A stretch of 64,000 nt of DNA, from contig VGCE01000001.1 of the NCBI GenBank assembly GCA_016870155.1, positions 391,218-455,217 of the forward strand. Reading direction: 5' to 3'. Of the stretch, positions 55,685 through 64,000 are shown piece by piece; the stretch's first letter is position 1; each line of letters begins with the position of its first letter. A model generated the notes under the pieces. That model worked only from the letters and a program-made list of their open reading frames with translations, did not search any database and had not been told where the DNA came from. Made by a program: the position numbers and the translations under genes. The DNA is from Actinomycetota bacterium. Its GTDB lineage: Bacteria > Actinomycetota > Thermoleophilia > Miltoncostaeales > Miltoncostaeaceae.

Positions 55685-56698
55685 TCAGCTGTCCGGCAGC
55701 AGCTTCGTGGTGTCGATGCCGTGCTCGGCCATGATCTTGCGGAAGGTCTCGAGGACCTCCGGCGGGTACTCCGGCAGGTCCTCGTTGTCGAGGACGTACT
55801 GGGCACGGGCCTTGATGTTGGGACCGAAGTCCCAGTCATCGTCGGCCATGAGGCGCTTGATATCCTTCTCGGGCCACGAGATCACGCCGGGGTCACGGCC
55901 AAACTGCTCGGCCAGGGCGTCGATCTCCTCGAAGCGGCCCGGAATCGGGGCCTGCTCCTGGAGCATGCCCTTCTCGCGAAGCGCGTCCTCGAGGCCGTCG
56001 GCCATCGAGCGCGGGTTGCCCATCTCCTCGTTGTTGAAGAGGGCCTCGAACTTGAGGCGCACGCGCTGGCCACCGGCCTTATCGTCCTCGAGCGGGTAGC
56101 CGAGGGCGTGGCCCCAGGTGAACGAGTAGTGGGCCGGCAGGCCGAAGGCCTTCTGGATACCACCGGGCTTGCGGCCGAAGGCGATGAGGATCGAGCCGAC
56201 GCCCATGGCCTGGCCGGCGAGGATGGCCTGGGCCACGGCCTGGCCGCTCTCGAAGCGCAGCAGGTCGTCCGTGCGCTCCACCGGGAAGCTCATGAGACGC
56301 GGAATCGTCTGCGTCATCGAGAACTCGTAGTTCCAGCCGTGGTACTTGGTGAGGGCGCCGGAGAGGGCGAGGGTCGAAAGACCGTCGATGGCGCGGCCGT
56401 ACCAGGCGTTCAGGTTGGTGAACCAGAAGATCAGGTGCGACGACTGGTTGATGATCTGCACGTTGAAGCCGGAGACGCACTCCTCGATCTCGTCCCAGAG
56501 GTCGGAGTCCTTGGTGACGACGACAGCCTCGGTGCAGTTGATGTTGCCCTGGCACGACGCAAGGCGCGCCGCGTTGAGCATGATGTCGATCTTGTAGTCC
56601 TCGACCGTCCTGTTGGGGTCGTAGTACCGGTAGCTACGGCGGTTGCCGACCGTCTGAAGAGTCGGCAGATCCGGGATGTCAGAGGCTTTCACGGCCAT
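55685..56698 (-). CDS. nitroreductase-family protein with extended C terminus
   Basis: A 337-residue protein. The N-terminal NRRSYRYYDPNRTVEDYKID with MLNAARLASCQGNIN is the flavin-binding start of nitroreductases (usual RRSxRxF...AARxAPSxGN). The family is normally about 200 residues; here the region after about residue 210 adds helical sequence (GLEDALREKGMLQEQAPIPG) that I do not recognise. It is a likely FMN oxidoreductase; substrate unknown. It is transcribed divergently from the 120-residue gene at 56889. Confidence 0.75.
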   Translation of the reverse strand: MAVKASDIPDLPTLQTVGNRRSYRYYDPNRTVEDYKIDIMLNAARLASCQGNINCTEAVVVTKDSDLWDEIEECVSGFNVQIINQSSHLIFWFTNLNAWYGRAIDGLSTLALSGALTKYHGWNYEFSMTQTIPRLMSFPVERTDDLLRFESGQAVAQAILAGQAMGVGSILIAFGRKPGGIQKAFGLPAHYSFTWGHALGYPLEDDKAGGQRVRLKFEALFNNEEMGNPRSMADGLEDALREKGMLQEQAPIPGRFEEIDALAEQFGRDPGVISWPEKDIKRLMADDDWDFGPNIKARAQYVLDNEDLPEYPPEVLETFRKIMAEHGIDTTKLLPDS

Positions 56699-56888
56699 CG
56701 AACGTGTCTCCCTGTGGGTCAGCGGGCATAAGCATTTCGTTGCGTGCGAGACGCGGTTGCAGCAATCTACACAGCGACGGCGCCCCGTGCATGACTACCG
56801 ACGGTGAATGGTCGTCACGGCCATGGCGAGTGATTCGACATGCGGTTGCCCGGGCGGGCGCGAGCGGCGGCTGTCTACCCTGCCGCCC

Positions 56889-57251
56889 ATGCCAAAACTT
56901 CTTCTTGTCACAGTTCCCACGGACGAGGTCCTCAACAAGGAGGGCAAGGTCCGTTTCCCCGGCACAGAGGTCGCCGTGGAGAAGCTCACCGAGGCTGGCT
57001 GGGACGTTGAGATCATCGACCCCCTCTGGCCCGGTCCGCTCACGCGCTGTGAGGAGGGCGGCGTGGACGCCGTGCTCGTCTCGTGCTTCAAGGCCGTGCC
57101 CCGCTCGCGTGACGCAGCATCCACGCTCGCGCGCAGGATGCCGGACATGCCCATCTACGTGGTGGGCGTGCTGCAGAAGGATGAGACCTTCCGCACGATG
57201 GCCCCCACGGTCGGCGTGCTGCGCAACGTCGGGGAGCTCCCGCAGGGCTGA
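56889..57251 (+). CDS. uncharacterised 120-residue alpha/beta protein
   Basis: Begins PKLLLVTVPTDEVLNKEGKV, a strand followed by a loop, then FPGTEVAVEKLTEAGWDVEI, VDAVLVSCFKAVPRSRD and MPIYVVGVLQKDE. The alternation of hydrophobic strands and helices suggests a small Rossmann-like or flavodoxin-like fold, but I cannot name a family. ATG start at 56889; the frame is open upstream without recognisable sequence. A terminator follows at 57276. Confidence 0.7.
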   Translation: MPKLLLVTVPTDEVLNKEGKVRFPGTEVAVEKLTEAGWDVEIIDPLWPGPLTRCEEGGVDAVLVSCFKAVPRSRDAASTLARRMPDMPIYVVGVLQKDETFRTMAPTVGVLRNVGELPQG

Positions 57252-57275
57252 GGGCCCTCGAGGCCGAATATGGCC

Positions 57276-57308
57276 TGGCCGGCGGTTCACACGGGCCGCC
57301 GGCCATTT
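57276..57308 (+). terminator. intrinsic terminator
   Basis: Ten-bp perfect stem TGGCCGGCGG/CCGCCGGCCA (57276-57285 and 57296-57305) with a 10-base loop, followed directly by TTTCG. It ends the 120-residue gene and lies 15 bases before the next ATG. Confidence 0.8.
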
Positions 57309-57323
57309 CGTCTCGATCTCGCG

Positions 57324-58271
57324 ATGCGCGCCCTTACCGCCATCGGCGCCGCCGCCCTGTGCGGGCTGGCGGCAATCGCCCCCGCGGCCGCTGCCCCGAG
57401 GGCCGATTCCGCGCGGGCATCGATACGGACCCTCGAGCAGAAGGTGATCGAGGCCGATCGCGCCATCGCCACGGCACGCACGGCCGAGCGCAGGGCTGCC
57501 GACCGGCTTGCGAAGGCGACGGGGCGCCTCGGGCGCGCCAGCGAGCAGCTCTCCACTCGCGCGAGTGCACACCGCGCGGGCCAGGCCGTCCTTGCGAAGC
57601 GGCTTCGCGACATCTACCGCGATGGCGACGCCGACCCGCTGCTCACCGTATTCCTCTCGAGCGGTGGCCTGGCGGCGCTGGCATCGGAGCAGGCCAGTGC
57701 CGAGCGCACCGCCCGCGAGGACGTCCGGATGGTGGCCCGCCTGAGAGCCGACCGCCGCGAGGTGGCGCTGATCGAGCGCGACCTCAGCCGCGAGGAGGCC
57801 ATCGCGCGCGAGGCACGCGACGAGGCCGCGAGCCACCGGGCAGACCTCGAGGGGCTCCGGGCATCACGCGCCGGGGCACTCGCGAAGGCCCGCCGGGTGC
57901 TGGCGCGCGCGGAGGCCCGCGACCGCGCCGCGTCGTCTCGCCGCGAGAGGGACGCGAGGGCGGCGGTCGCGCCGGGCGCCGCAACGGCCACCACGCCCCG
58001 CAACGGCAGGTGGCCGGCCGTGCCCGGCGGCCCCTCGCGCGCGGTGCTCGAGCGCATCGCGCAGTGCGAGTCGGGCGGCAACCCGCGTTCCATCGGCGGC
58101 GGGGGTCAGTTCCGCGGCAAGTACCAGTTCATGCAGAGCACCTGGGTGACCATGGGCGGCACGGGCGACCCCGCCGCCGCCACGGAAGCCGAGCAGGACT
58201 ACCGCGCCGCGGTGCTCTTCGTGAAGTGGGGCCCCGGCCAGTGGCCGGTGTGCGCGGCCTTCGCCCGGTGA
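57324..58271 (+). CDS. secreted coiled-coil protein with Rpf/transglycosylase-like domain
   Basis: A 315-residue exported protein. Signal peptide (about 1-24, ending APAAAAPRA), a long coiled coil (about 28-215) rich in Ala, Arg and Glu, then a C-terminal domain starting AVLERIAQCESGGNPRSIGG and containing KYQFMQSTWVTMGGTG. This matches the Rpf/transglycosylase-like domain, with the catalytic-type Glu in QCESGGN. It probably cleaves cell-wall glycan; resuscitation activity is only a family inference. The stop lies inside a palindrome. Confidence 0.88.
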   Translation: MRALTAIGAAALCGLAAIAPAAAAPRADSARASIRTLEQKVIEADRAIATARTAERRAADRLAKATGRLGRASEQLSTRASAHRAGQAVLAKRLRDIYRDGDADPLLTVFLSSGGLAALASEQASAERTAREDVRMVARLRADRREVALIERDLSREEAIAREARDEAASHRADLEGLRASRAGALAKARRVLARAEARDRAASSRRERDARAAVAPGAATATTPRNGRWPAVPGGPSRAVLERIAQCESGGNPRSIGGGGQFRGKYQFMQSTWVTMGGTGDPAAATEAEQDYRAAVLFVKWGPGQWPVCAAFAR

Positions 58272-58304
58272 CAGTCACCACCCATCGCTGGTGACTGTCA
58301 CCGG
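58265..58304. repeat. intergenic palindrome, related type
   Basis: Arms of 16 bases (58265-58280 and 58289-58304, core GGTGACAGTCACC) around an 8-base loop. The arm itself is nearly palindromic. It lies between the convergent Rpf-like gene and mutS2 and includes the first gene's stop codon. The motif GTG-N-C-N-G-N-CAC is shared with the two longer palindromes at 16261 and 50014, but the sequence is otherwise different. Confidence 0.7.
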
Positions 58305-58311
58305 ATCTGGC

Positions 58312-60654
58312 TCATAGGGTCGCGATAGTCGCGCCGTCGCCGCCCTCATCCACGGGGGCCAGCTCGAACGACTTCACCAGCGGGTGGACGCGCAGTTCAT
58401 CGGCCACCGACTCGCGCAGGGCGCCGGTGCCACGGCCGTGGATCACCCGCACGGTGCCAAGCCCCGCCTGGGCGGCCATGTCGATGTGATCGCGCACGGC
58501 ACGGCGGGCGGCCTCGGCGCGCTGGCCGCGCACGTCCACCTCTGGTGGCACCGCCTCGAGCGCCGGGCGCACCTCGGCCACAGGTCGCGGCGCGGCGGTG
58601 GCGGCGGGAGTGCGGTCGGGGGCCAGGCGTGCGAGCGGCACGCGCACCCGCGCCGACGGTCCCTGCAGCTCGGCCTCATCCCCCTCGATGGCGATCACCA
58701 CCCCGCGCACACCCAGCGCGAGGTCGACCGCGTGCTCGCCCACCTCGGGGGCACGCTCCGGCGCGACCGGCGCGGCGATGGACGTGAGGCGCTCGGTGGC
58801 CAGGCGCGCGGCCTCGTCAGCAGCGCCCAGCCGGCGGTCGCGCTCTTTCTGGCGATCGACCGAGCGGCGATCGCGGTCCTCGAGCTTGCGGCCCGCGGAG
58901 ATCTCGCGACGGAGCTCCGCCAGGTCGCGCCGCAGCTCCTCGAGCTCTGCCTCGGCCTCGGCGCGCATGCGGGCGCGCTCTTCGTCGGCCCGCACGCGCA
59001 GCTTCTCGCGCTGCCGCCCGGCCTCGCGGCGCTCGCGCTCGGCCACCGCGCGCGCCTCGGCCGCCTCGACGCGGTCGCGCTCCGCTGCCGCCCGCGCGCG
59101 CTCGGCATCCTCGGTGAGACCGGCCAGCGCCGCGCGCTCAGCCCCCAGGGCCTCGCGCGCGCGCGCGAGCACCCCGGGCGGCATGCCGAGCCGTTCGGCG
59201 ACGCCGATGGCGTGCGATCCGCCGGGGTCGCCCACCGCAAGGCGGTAGGTGGGCGCGAGGGTGTCGGGGTCGAGGCCCACGGCAGCGTTGGCGGCACCCT
59301 CGGTCTCCACAGCCCACGACTTGACTTCGGGCGAGTGGGTGGTGGCCAGCACCAGGGCCCCGCGGTCGACCAACTCCCCCAGCACCGCCTGGGCGATGGC
59401 CGCGCCCTCGCTCGGGTCGGTGCCGGCGCCCACCTCGTCGAGCAGCACCAGGGATCGCGGGCCGGCGGCGTCGAGCACGGCGACGAGCGTGCGCACGTGC
59501 GCCGAGAAGGTAGAGAGGCTCTCGGCGATCGACTGCTCATCGCCGATGTCAGCGAGCACGGCGTCGAACACCGGCAGGCGCACCGACTCGGCGGGCGGCT
59601 CGAGCCCGCACTGGTGCAGCAGCGCGAACAGGCCGAGGGTCTTGAGCGACACGGTCTTGCCGCCGGTGTTGGGCCCGCTCACGACCAGAGCGCGCACGGA
59701 GCTCAGGTCGAGGGTGATGGGCACTGCGGTGCCCGGCTCGAGCATCGGATGCCGGGCGTCCACCAGCATCGGATCGCCATCCTCCACCGGCGCGCCGCGC
59801 CACGCGCGCGACAACGCCGCACGCGCCAGGCGCAGGTCGACCTCGGCAAGCGATTCCACGGCGGTCTCGATGGCGTAGCCGTGATCCTCCACTAGCGCGC
59901 GCAGGCCAGCGAGCACCGCCGCGAGCTCCTCGCGCTCGCGCGCCTGGGCCTCGCGCACGCGGTTGCTGGCCTCCACCACCGGCAGCGGCTCCACGAACAG
60001 CGTGGCGCCCGAGTCGGAGGTGTCGTGCACGATGCCCGGCACCGCAGAGCGCGATGAGGCCTTCACCGCCAGCACGGGCCGTCCTGCCCGCTCGGTGATG
60101 AAGCCCTCCTGCAGGTGGGGCTTCACGCCCTGCGCAATCTCGCGCAGGGCGTCCTGCGCCTGACGGCGGAGCTCGGCCACATCGCGCCTGGCGCGGGCGA
60201 GCCCCGGCGAGGCGTCGTCGCGGATTCCCCCGCGGCCGTCCAGCACCGCGCCCAGGCGGTCGGCCACGCGCGCCATCGCCCCGGCATCAATGAGATCGGC
60301 CACGTCGGCCATCAGCGGCACCGCTTTGGCGTGCTCCATCACCGCCTCGCGCACTTCTCCCGCCACCTCGCAGGTGGCGCGCACGCGCTCGAAGGCCATG
60401 ATCTCCATGGGCGCACCGCGGCGGGCATCGCCCACCTCCTGCCGTACGTCGTGCGCGCCACCGGGACCGGCCACGGCCATCTCCCACAACATGCCCGCCT
60501 CGCGGGTGACCTCGCGAAGCCTGGCGACCTCATGCGCGTCGGACGAGGGCATGAGTCCACGGGCACGCGCGGCCCCGCCCTCGAACGACGTCATTCCGGC
60601 GAGTCGCTCGCGGATGGCCGGAAGCTCCAACAGTTCCATCGCATGCGCGTCCAC
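58312..60654 (-). CDS. mutS2: MutS2 family protein with Smr domain
   Basis: ATPase linked to suppression of recombination and ribosome rescue. The 780-residue protein has the MutS core, Walker A VVSGPNTGGKTVSL, the DEVGAGTDPSEGAA signature, a long Glu/Arg-rich coiled coil (about residues 510-620) and a C-terminal Smr nuclease domain (DVRGQRAEAA and VIHGRGTGALR). GTG start; an ATG 5 codons later is possible. Confidence 0.94.
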   Translation of the reverse strand: MDAHAMELLELPAIRERLAGMTSFEGGAARARGLMPSSDAHEVARLREVTREAGMLWEMAVAGPGGAHDVRQEVGDARRGAPMEIMAFERVRATCEVAGEVREAVMEHAKAVPLMADVADLIDAGAMARVADRLGAVLDGRGGIRDDASPGLARARRDVAELRRQAQDALREIAQGVKPHLQEGFITERAGRPVLAVKASSRSAVPGIVHDTSDSGATLFVEPLPVVEASNRVREAQAREREELAAVLAGLRALVEDHGYAIETAVESLAEVDLRLARAALSRAWRGAPVEDGDPMLVDARHPMLEPGTAVPITLDLSSVRALVVSGPNTGGKTVSLKTLGLFALLHQCGLEPPAESVRLPVFDAVLADIGDEQSIAESLSTFSAHVRTLVAVLDAAGPRSLVLLDEVGAGTDPSEGAAIAQAVLGELVDRGALVLATTHSPEVKSWAVETEGAANAAVGLDPDTLAPTYRLAVGDPGGSHAIGVAERLGMPPGVLARAREALGAERAALAGLTEDAERARAAAERDRVEAAEARAVAERERREAGRQREKLRVRADEERARMRAEAEAELEELRRDLAELRREISAGRKLEDRDRRSVDRQKERDRRLGAADEAARLATERLTSIAAPVAPERAPEVGEHAVDLALGVRGVVIAIEGDEAELQGPSARVRVPLARLAPDRTPAATAAPRPVAEVRPALEAVPPEVDVRGQRAEAARRAVRDHIDMAAQAGLGTVRVIHGRGTGALRESVADELRVHPLVKSFELAPVDEGGDGATIATL

Positions 60655-60710
60655 GCTCCTATGGTGCCGCGTATCGCCGCCGGACGCCGGTGCTGTGGTA
60701 CTAACCCGTT

Positions 60711-61154
60711 ATGCCCCAAGCACCCGTGCCCCAGGCGATCGCCGACTTCCTCGATGCGCCCAACCTCTGCGTGATGGCCGTGCTGCGCCCCGACGGATCG
60801 CCCCACACCACGGCCATCTGGTACCGGTGGCTGGGCGATGACCGCGTGCTCGTGAACATGGACGACGTGCGCCCACGCCTCAAGTGGCTGCGCCGTGACG
60901 GGCGCGTGGCCTTCACCTGCATCGACCCCGATACCTTCTACCGGCAGGTGAGCCTGATGGGCGAGGTGGAGGAGATCTACGAGGACGTCGACCGCGCGGA
61001 CATCGACGGGCTCAGCAACATCTACACGGGCAGGCCCTACCCCCGTACCGCGCATCCGCGCATCTCGGTGCGCATCCGTGTGGACCGCTGGCACGGCTGG
61101 GACCGCAGCCCCGCGGAAGCCGAGGACCCGGACAGGCCGCGCCTACCCGTTTAG
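60711..61154 (+). CDS. PPOX-fold flavin/F420-binding protein
   Basis: A 147-residue member of the pyridoxamine-phosphate-oxidase-like split-barrel group: N-terminal FLDAPNLCVMAVLRPDGSPH, then TTAIWYRWLGDD and MDDVRPRLKWLRRDGRVAF. Many actinobacterial members with this pattern use F420 rather than FMN, but the cofactor cannot be read here. Start is the ATG at 60711. Its last bases overlap a gene fragment on the other strand. Confidence 0.82.
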   Translation: MPQAPVPQAIADFLDAPNLCVMAVLRPDGSPHTTAIWYRWLGDDRVLVNMDDVRPRLKWLRRDGRVAFTCIDPDTFYRQVSLMGEVEEIYEDVDRADIDGLSNIYTGRPYPRTAHPRISVRIRVDRWHGWDRSPAEAEDPDRPRLPV

Positions 61155-61213
61155 CGCCGCCTAGCTGGCTGCGAGCGGCCCCCACCCAACCGACACCTCG
61201 GGCTGGGGCGGCT

Positions 61214-61345
61214 GATGCGGCTCATGCCAGATCCATCGGGCCGGATTCGGTGGGTGTCGTAGTTGCCATCAGGGCTGGCCGCGAGGGCGATCCACTTCCC
61301 GTCGGGCGTGTACTCGGGACCCACGTGCTGGGTCGGCGGGGTGGC
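61214..61345 (-). pseudogene. fragment of a TolB/WD40-like (PD40) beta-propeller gene
   Basis: The minus strand encodes VGPEYTPDGKWIALAASPDG, then NYDTHRIRPDGSGMSRIS. This is one PD40 repeat (SPDGKxIAFxSxRDGNYxIYxxxxDGSGxxRLT). The rest of the propeller, a start and a signal peptide are absent. It lies just past the 3' end of tRNA-Pro (61389), a typical place for leftovers of integration and excision. Boundaries are approximate. Confidence 0.55.
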
Positions 61346-61388
61346 CGACGGCTGTGCAGGCGAACCGAGGGCCGGTGATGCTCCGCTA

Positions 61389-61462
61389 TCGGGACGCCCG
61401 GATTCGAACCGGGGACCCCCTGCTCCCAAAGCAGGTGCGCTACCAGGCTGCGCCACGTCCCG
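61389..61462 (-). tRNA. tRNA-Pro (TGG)
   Basis: The minus strand starts CGGGACGTGGCGCAGCCTGG. The anticodon loop TTTGGGA gives TGG, and the TΨC loop is GGTTCGAATCC. Acceptor stem CGGGACG/CGTCCCG is perfect; CCA is not encoded. Confidence 0.96.
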
Positions 61463-61487
61463 TCGCGGGCGAGGCTATCAGCGCCCC

Positions 61488-62948
61488 TCAACGGAACGGC
61501 GCGAGCCACTCCGACCAGCGGCGCCTCAGGCCGAGGAAGGCCAGGCCGATGACGATCACCACCGCCCCCGACGCGAGGAAGAAGCCCCCGTACCCGAGCA
61601 ACTCGACGAGCCGGGCGGTCTGGCCACCGAGGGCGCCACCGAGCGCGGCCGCCAGGTACCACAGCCCCAGCAACTGGCCGGTGAGGCCGGGCGGGGAGAT
61701 CTCGGTGGTGGTGGACAGCGCGATGGGCACGATGAACAGCTCGGCCCAGGTGAGGATGAGGAAGGTGAGCAGCACCCAGCCGAGCGCAGACGACCTGCCG
61801 TCCTGCGCAGCGAAGCCCGGGGCTGTCAGCACGAGGAAGCTCAGCCCCACGCCCACGATGCCGATGACGGCCTTGGTGGGCGTGGTGGGCGCCCGCCGGC
61901 CGAGCCATGTCCACAGCACCGCGAATACCGGGGCGAAGATGACCACCAGCACCGGGTTGATGGAAAGCAGCCAGCTGGTGGGCATGGTGAACGATCCGAT
62001 GCCGCGCTGCACCCAGTCCTGGGTGAACTCCGTGATGGTGGATCCCGCCTGCGACGACAGCGTGAAGTACACGACGCTGGCGATGAACAGCAGCAGGAAC
62101 GCCTTCAGGTGCCGGTGCTCGGAGGGCGATGCCTTCGCCCGGCGAAGCAGCGCCCAGAACGCCAGCACGGCGACAAGCGCCACCAGGGCGGTGACCACGG
62201 CGGACACCACCGCGGCCGTGAACCCCAGGAGCCCGATCGTCACCGCGAACACGGCGGCGACCGCCAGCAGCGCCCCGACGCCACCCATCAGCGCCGTGCG
62301 GCGCTGGCCCGACGTGGCCGGGCGCGGCACGGCCTTTCCCGCGTCGCCGAGTCGGCCGCGCCCGATGGCGTACTGCACCAGCCCGAGCACCATGCCGATG
62401 CCGGCCACCGAGAACGCCAGCCGGTACGAGTAGCTGGTGGCGATCCACCCGCAGATGATGGGCGCGGTGAACGCCCCCACGTTGATCCCGAAGTAGAAGA
62501 GCGAGAAGCCACCGTCGCGGCGGGGGTCGTCGTCGTCGTACAACAGGCCGAGGGTGGTCGAGATATTGGGCTTGAGCAGCCCCGTGCCCGCGGCGATGAC
62601 CAGCAACCCGAACCAGAAGAAGCCGATGCCCGGGGCCAGCAGCACGAAGTGGCCGAGCGCGATGAGCACGCCCCCCGCCACGAAGGCGCGACGCGGCCCG
62701 GTGAGGCGATCACCGACCCACCCGCCCAGGAGCGGAGCCGCCAGCACGAGGGCTGAGTACACCCCGAACAGCGCCGCGGCGTCGGCCTCGGTGAACCCCT
62801 CGCCCGGGCCGGGCGGGAACCCGGAGCCCTCGGGCTCGATGAGGAACAGCACGAGCAACGCCACCATGCCGTAGTACGAGAAGCGCTCCCACATCTCGAC
62901 CAGTGCGAGGGTGACGACGCCCCGGGGTTGGCGACGGCGCTCGGCCAC
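61488..62948 (-). CDS. POT-family peptide transporter
   Basis: Proton-coupled oligopeptide transporter (486 residues) with about 12-14 membrane helices. The signature EMWERFSYYGM (ExxERFxYY) is near residue 20, and DGGFSLFYFGINVGAF matches the PTR2 motif. GTG at 62948 was chosen as the first start giving only family sequence, though its ribosome site is poor. It is divergent from the SDR gene. Confidence 0.9.
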   Translation of the reverse strand: MAERRRQPRGVVTLALVEMWERFSYYGMVALLVLFLIEPEGSGFPPGPGEGFTEADAAALFGVYSALVLAAPLLGGWVGDRLTGPRRAFVAGGVLIALGHFVLLAPGIGFFWFGLLVIAAGTGLLKPNISTTLGLLYDDDDPRRDGGFSLFYFGINVGAFTAPIICGWIATSYSYRLAFSVAGIGMVLGLVQYAIGRGRLGDAGKAVPRPATSGQRRTALMGGVGALLAVAAVFAVTIGLLGFTAAVVSAVVTALVALVAVLAFWALLRRAKASPSEHRHLKAFLLLFIASVVYFTLSSQAGSTITEFTQDWVQRGIGSFTMPTSWLLSINPVLVVIFAPVFAVLWTWLGRRAPTTPTKAVIGIVGVGLSFLVLTAPGFAAQDGRSSALGWVLLTFLILTWAELFIVPIALSTTTEISPPGLTGQLLGLWYLAAALGGALGGQTARLVELLGYGGFFLASGAVVIVIGLAFLGLRRRWSEWLAPFR

Positions 62949-63003
62949 GGAGGAATTATGCCAGCGACCCCACGGCCAGACGGCTGCACGTACGATCGCG
63001 CGC

Positions 63004-63870
63004 ATGACCACCTTCCGCACCATCCTGATCACCGGGGCCTCCAGCGGCATCGGCCGCACCACGGCCCTTCACATGAACGCCGCGGGCTACCGCGTGATCG
63101 GCACCGTGCGCCACGACGCCGACGGGGAGGCGCTGGTGGCCGACGCCATGGTGCCCGACATGCTCACCGCCGTGCGCTGCGACGTAACCGACGAGCACGA
63201 CGTGCACGCCCTGGCCGCGCGCGTTGGCGACATCACCGGCGGGGCGCTCGATGCGATGTTCAGCAACGCCGGCATCGCGAACATGCAGGGCGACGTGACG
63301 GCCGAGGGCTGCCCCGTGGCCACGCTCGACTCGATGATGCAGGTGAACTACCTGGGCGCCGTGCGGGCGATCCAGGCGCACCTGCCCCTGCTGCGTGCCG
63401 CCCGGGGAACGCTGGTGATCAACAGCGCGCTCATGGCCCGCACCGTGATGCCCTTCAACGGCGGCTATGCGGCGTCGAAGGCCGCGCTCGAGGCCTGGGC
63501 CGATCAGCTGCGGCGCGAGATCGCCCCCCATGGCGTGCGCGTGTCGTGCATCCGGGCGGCGGCCATCGCCACCCCGCTGGAGGCCAAGCAGGACTCCTCG
63601 AGCGTGCCCGAGGGCGGGCCCTACCCCGACCAGCACGCGTTCGTGGAGGGCGGCCTGGTGATGATGCGCAAGGAGGCCGGCAAGGCCAAGGTGCAGCCCG
63701 AGCGCGTGGCCGAGCTGGTGCAGAAGGTGGTGGAGAGGCGCCGGCCACCGCTGAAGCCCATCGTGGGCGGCATGGCCCGCCCCATCTGGCTCATCGGCGG
63801 GCTGCCGCTGCGCGCGCAGGATGCCGCGATGGCGCGCGTGGTGCGCCGCATGACCCGCGCGGGCAGCTGA
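63004..63870 (+). CDS. short-chain dehydrogenase/reductase
   Basis: Classical SDR of 288 residues. The NAD(P) motif is ILITGASSGIGRTT, followed by SNAGIA, the catalytic Ser in INSALMA and YAASK. The C-terminal about 70 residues beyond the core (VVERRRPPLKPIVGG) are typical of fatty-acyl or steroid-type SDRs. The substrate is unknown. ATG start. Confidence 0.92.
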   Translation: MTTFRTILITGASSGIGRTTALHMNAAGYRVIGTVRHDADGEALVADAMVPDMLTAVRCDVTDEHDVHALAARVGDITGGALDAMFSNAGIANMQGDVTAEGCPVATLDSMMQVNYLGAVRAIQAHLPLLRAARGTLVINSALMARTVMPFNGGYAASKAALEAWADQLRREIAPHGVRVSCIRAAAIATPLEAKQDSSSVPEGGPYPDQHAFVEGGLVMMRKEAGKAKVQPERVAELVQKVVERRRPPLKPIVGGMARPIWLIGGLPLRAQDAAMARVVRRMTRAGS

Positions 63871-64000
63871 CCGGCATCACCTCCGCGGCGCCGGCGCGCG
63901 TGCTGCTGGGCCAGCGCGCAACTCCGCCGGGACCCACCGCCGCAGCGATCCACGTGCCCGACGGAGCCGCGTGGCGGGCGGTCTGCCCGAGGCTCCTCGG

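Noticed and set aside
63867..64000. Possible partial gene starting with CTG that overlaps the SDR stop (CTGA) and stays open to the window end
   Set aside because: Only 44 codons are visible, with no recognisable motif, so it cannot be supported. It would fit the CTG pattern if the next bases continue the frame.

Overview
This window is a very GC-rich, densely packed bacterial chromosome segment dominated by housekeeping genes, nearly all on the minus strand, with many 1-4 base overlaps (ATGA, GTGA, CTGA). Gene content and order suggest an actinobacterium: rplU-rpmA-obg-proB-proA-nadD-rsfS, mreBCD-mrdA-rodA-rng, hrcA upstream of dnaJ, an Rpf-type domain, and a trigger factor with a Lys/Ala/Pro tail. 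A deep-branching class such as Thermoleophilia fits best, but this is inference from layout and was not tested by alignment.

Layout. (1) 1-15.9 kb, minus: trpE/trpG, hisIE, a DeoC-fold protein that has lost both catalytic lysines, era, a fused lipid kinase-PAP2 phosphatase, ybeY, phoH, HIT, rsmE, prmA, dnaJ, an unknown gene, hrcA, hemW, lepA and murJ. (2) 15.9-23.0 kb: rpsT on plus, then holA, comEC, comEA and leuS on minus. (3) 23.0-27.9 kb, accessory: a GNAT gene, a cold-shock protein, a membrane protein, an MFS pump, a small exported protein, two back-to-back gene fragments and a lipoprotein gene interrupted by a stop codon, ending at tRNA-Ala. (4) 28.0-49.7 kb, minus: rsfS, nadD, proA, proB, obg, rpmA, rplU, rng, a DUF697-like gene, rodA, mrdA, mreD, mreC, mreB, maf, ndk, a zinc-ribbon membrane protein, folC, valS, clpX and tig. 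(5) 49.7-64 kb, mixed: tRNA-Leu, tRNA-His, malate synthase, an alcohol dehydrogenase, two paralogous lipoproteins, birA, tRNA-Arg, a small HicA-like protein, a nitroreductase-like protein, an Rpf-like secreted protein, mutS2, a PPOX-fold protein, tRNA-Pro, a POT transporter and an SDR.

The genes cover translation and ribosome maturation (era, ybeY, lepA, prmA, rsmE, rsfS, obg, S20, L21, L27), cell-wall elongation (murJ, MreBCD-PBP2-RodA, the lipid kinase/phosphatase), proteostasis (dnaJ, hrcA, clpX, tig), DNA uptake (comEA, comEC) and amino-acid synthesis (Trp, His, Pro).

Three things stand out. Several genes have no ATG, GTG or TTG that could start a complete protein. maf, rng, the GNAT gene and the zinc-ribbon gene all have a well-placed CTG; mreC has only ATT or CTG; valS has nothing conventional. 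A 24-27 bp perfect palindrome with an identical core occurs twice, 34 kb apart, with a third related palindrome, always at gene ends. Gene debris lies beside two tRNA genes (Ala and Pro). I saw no CRISPR array, prophage or complete transposon.
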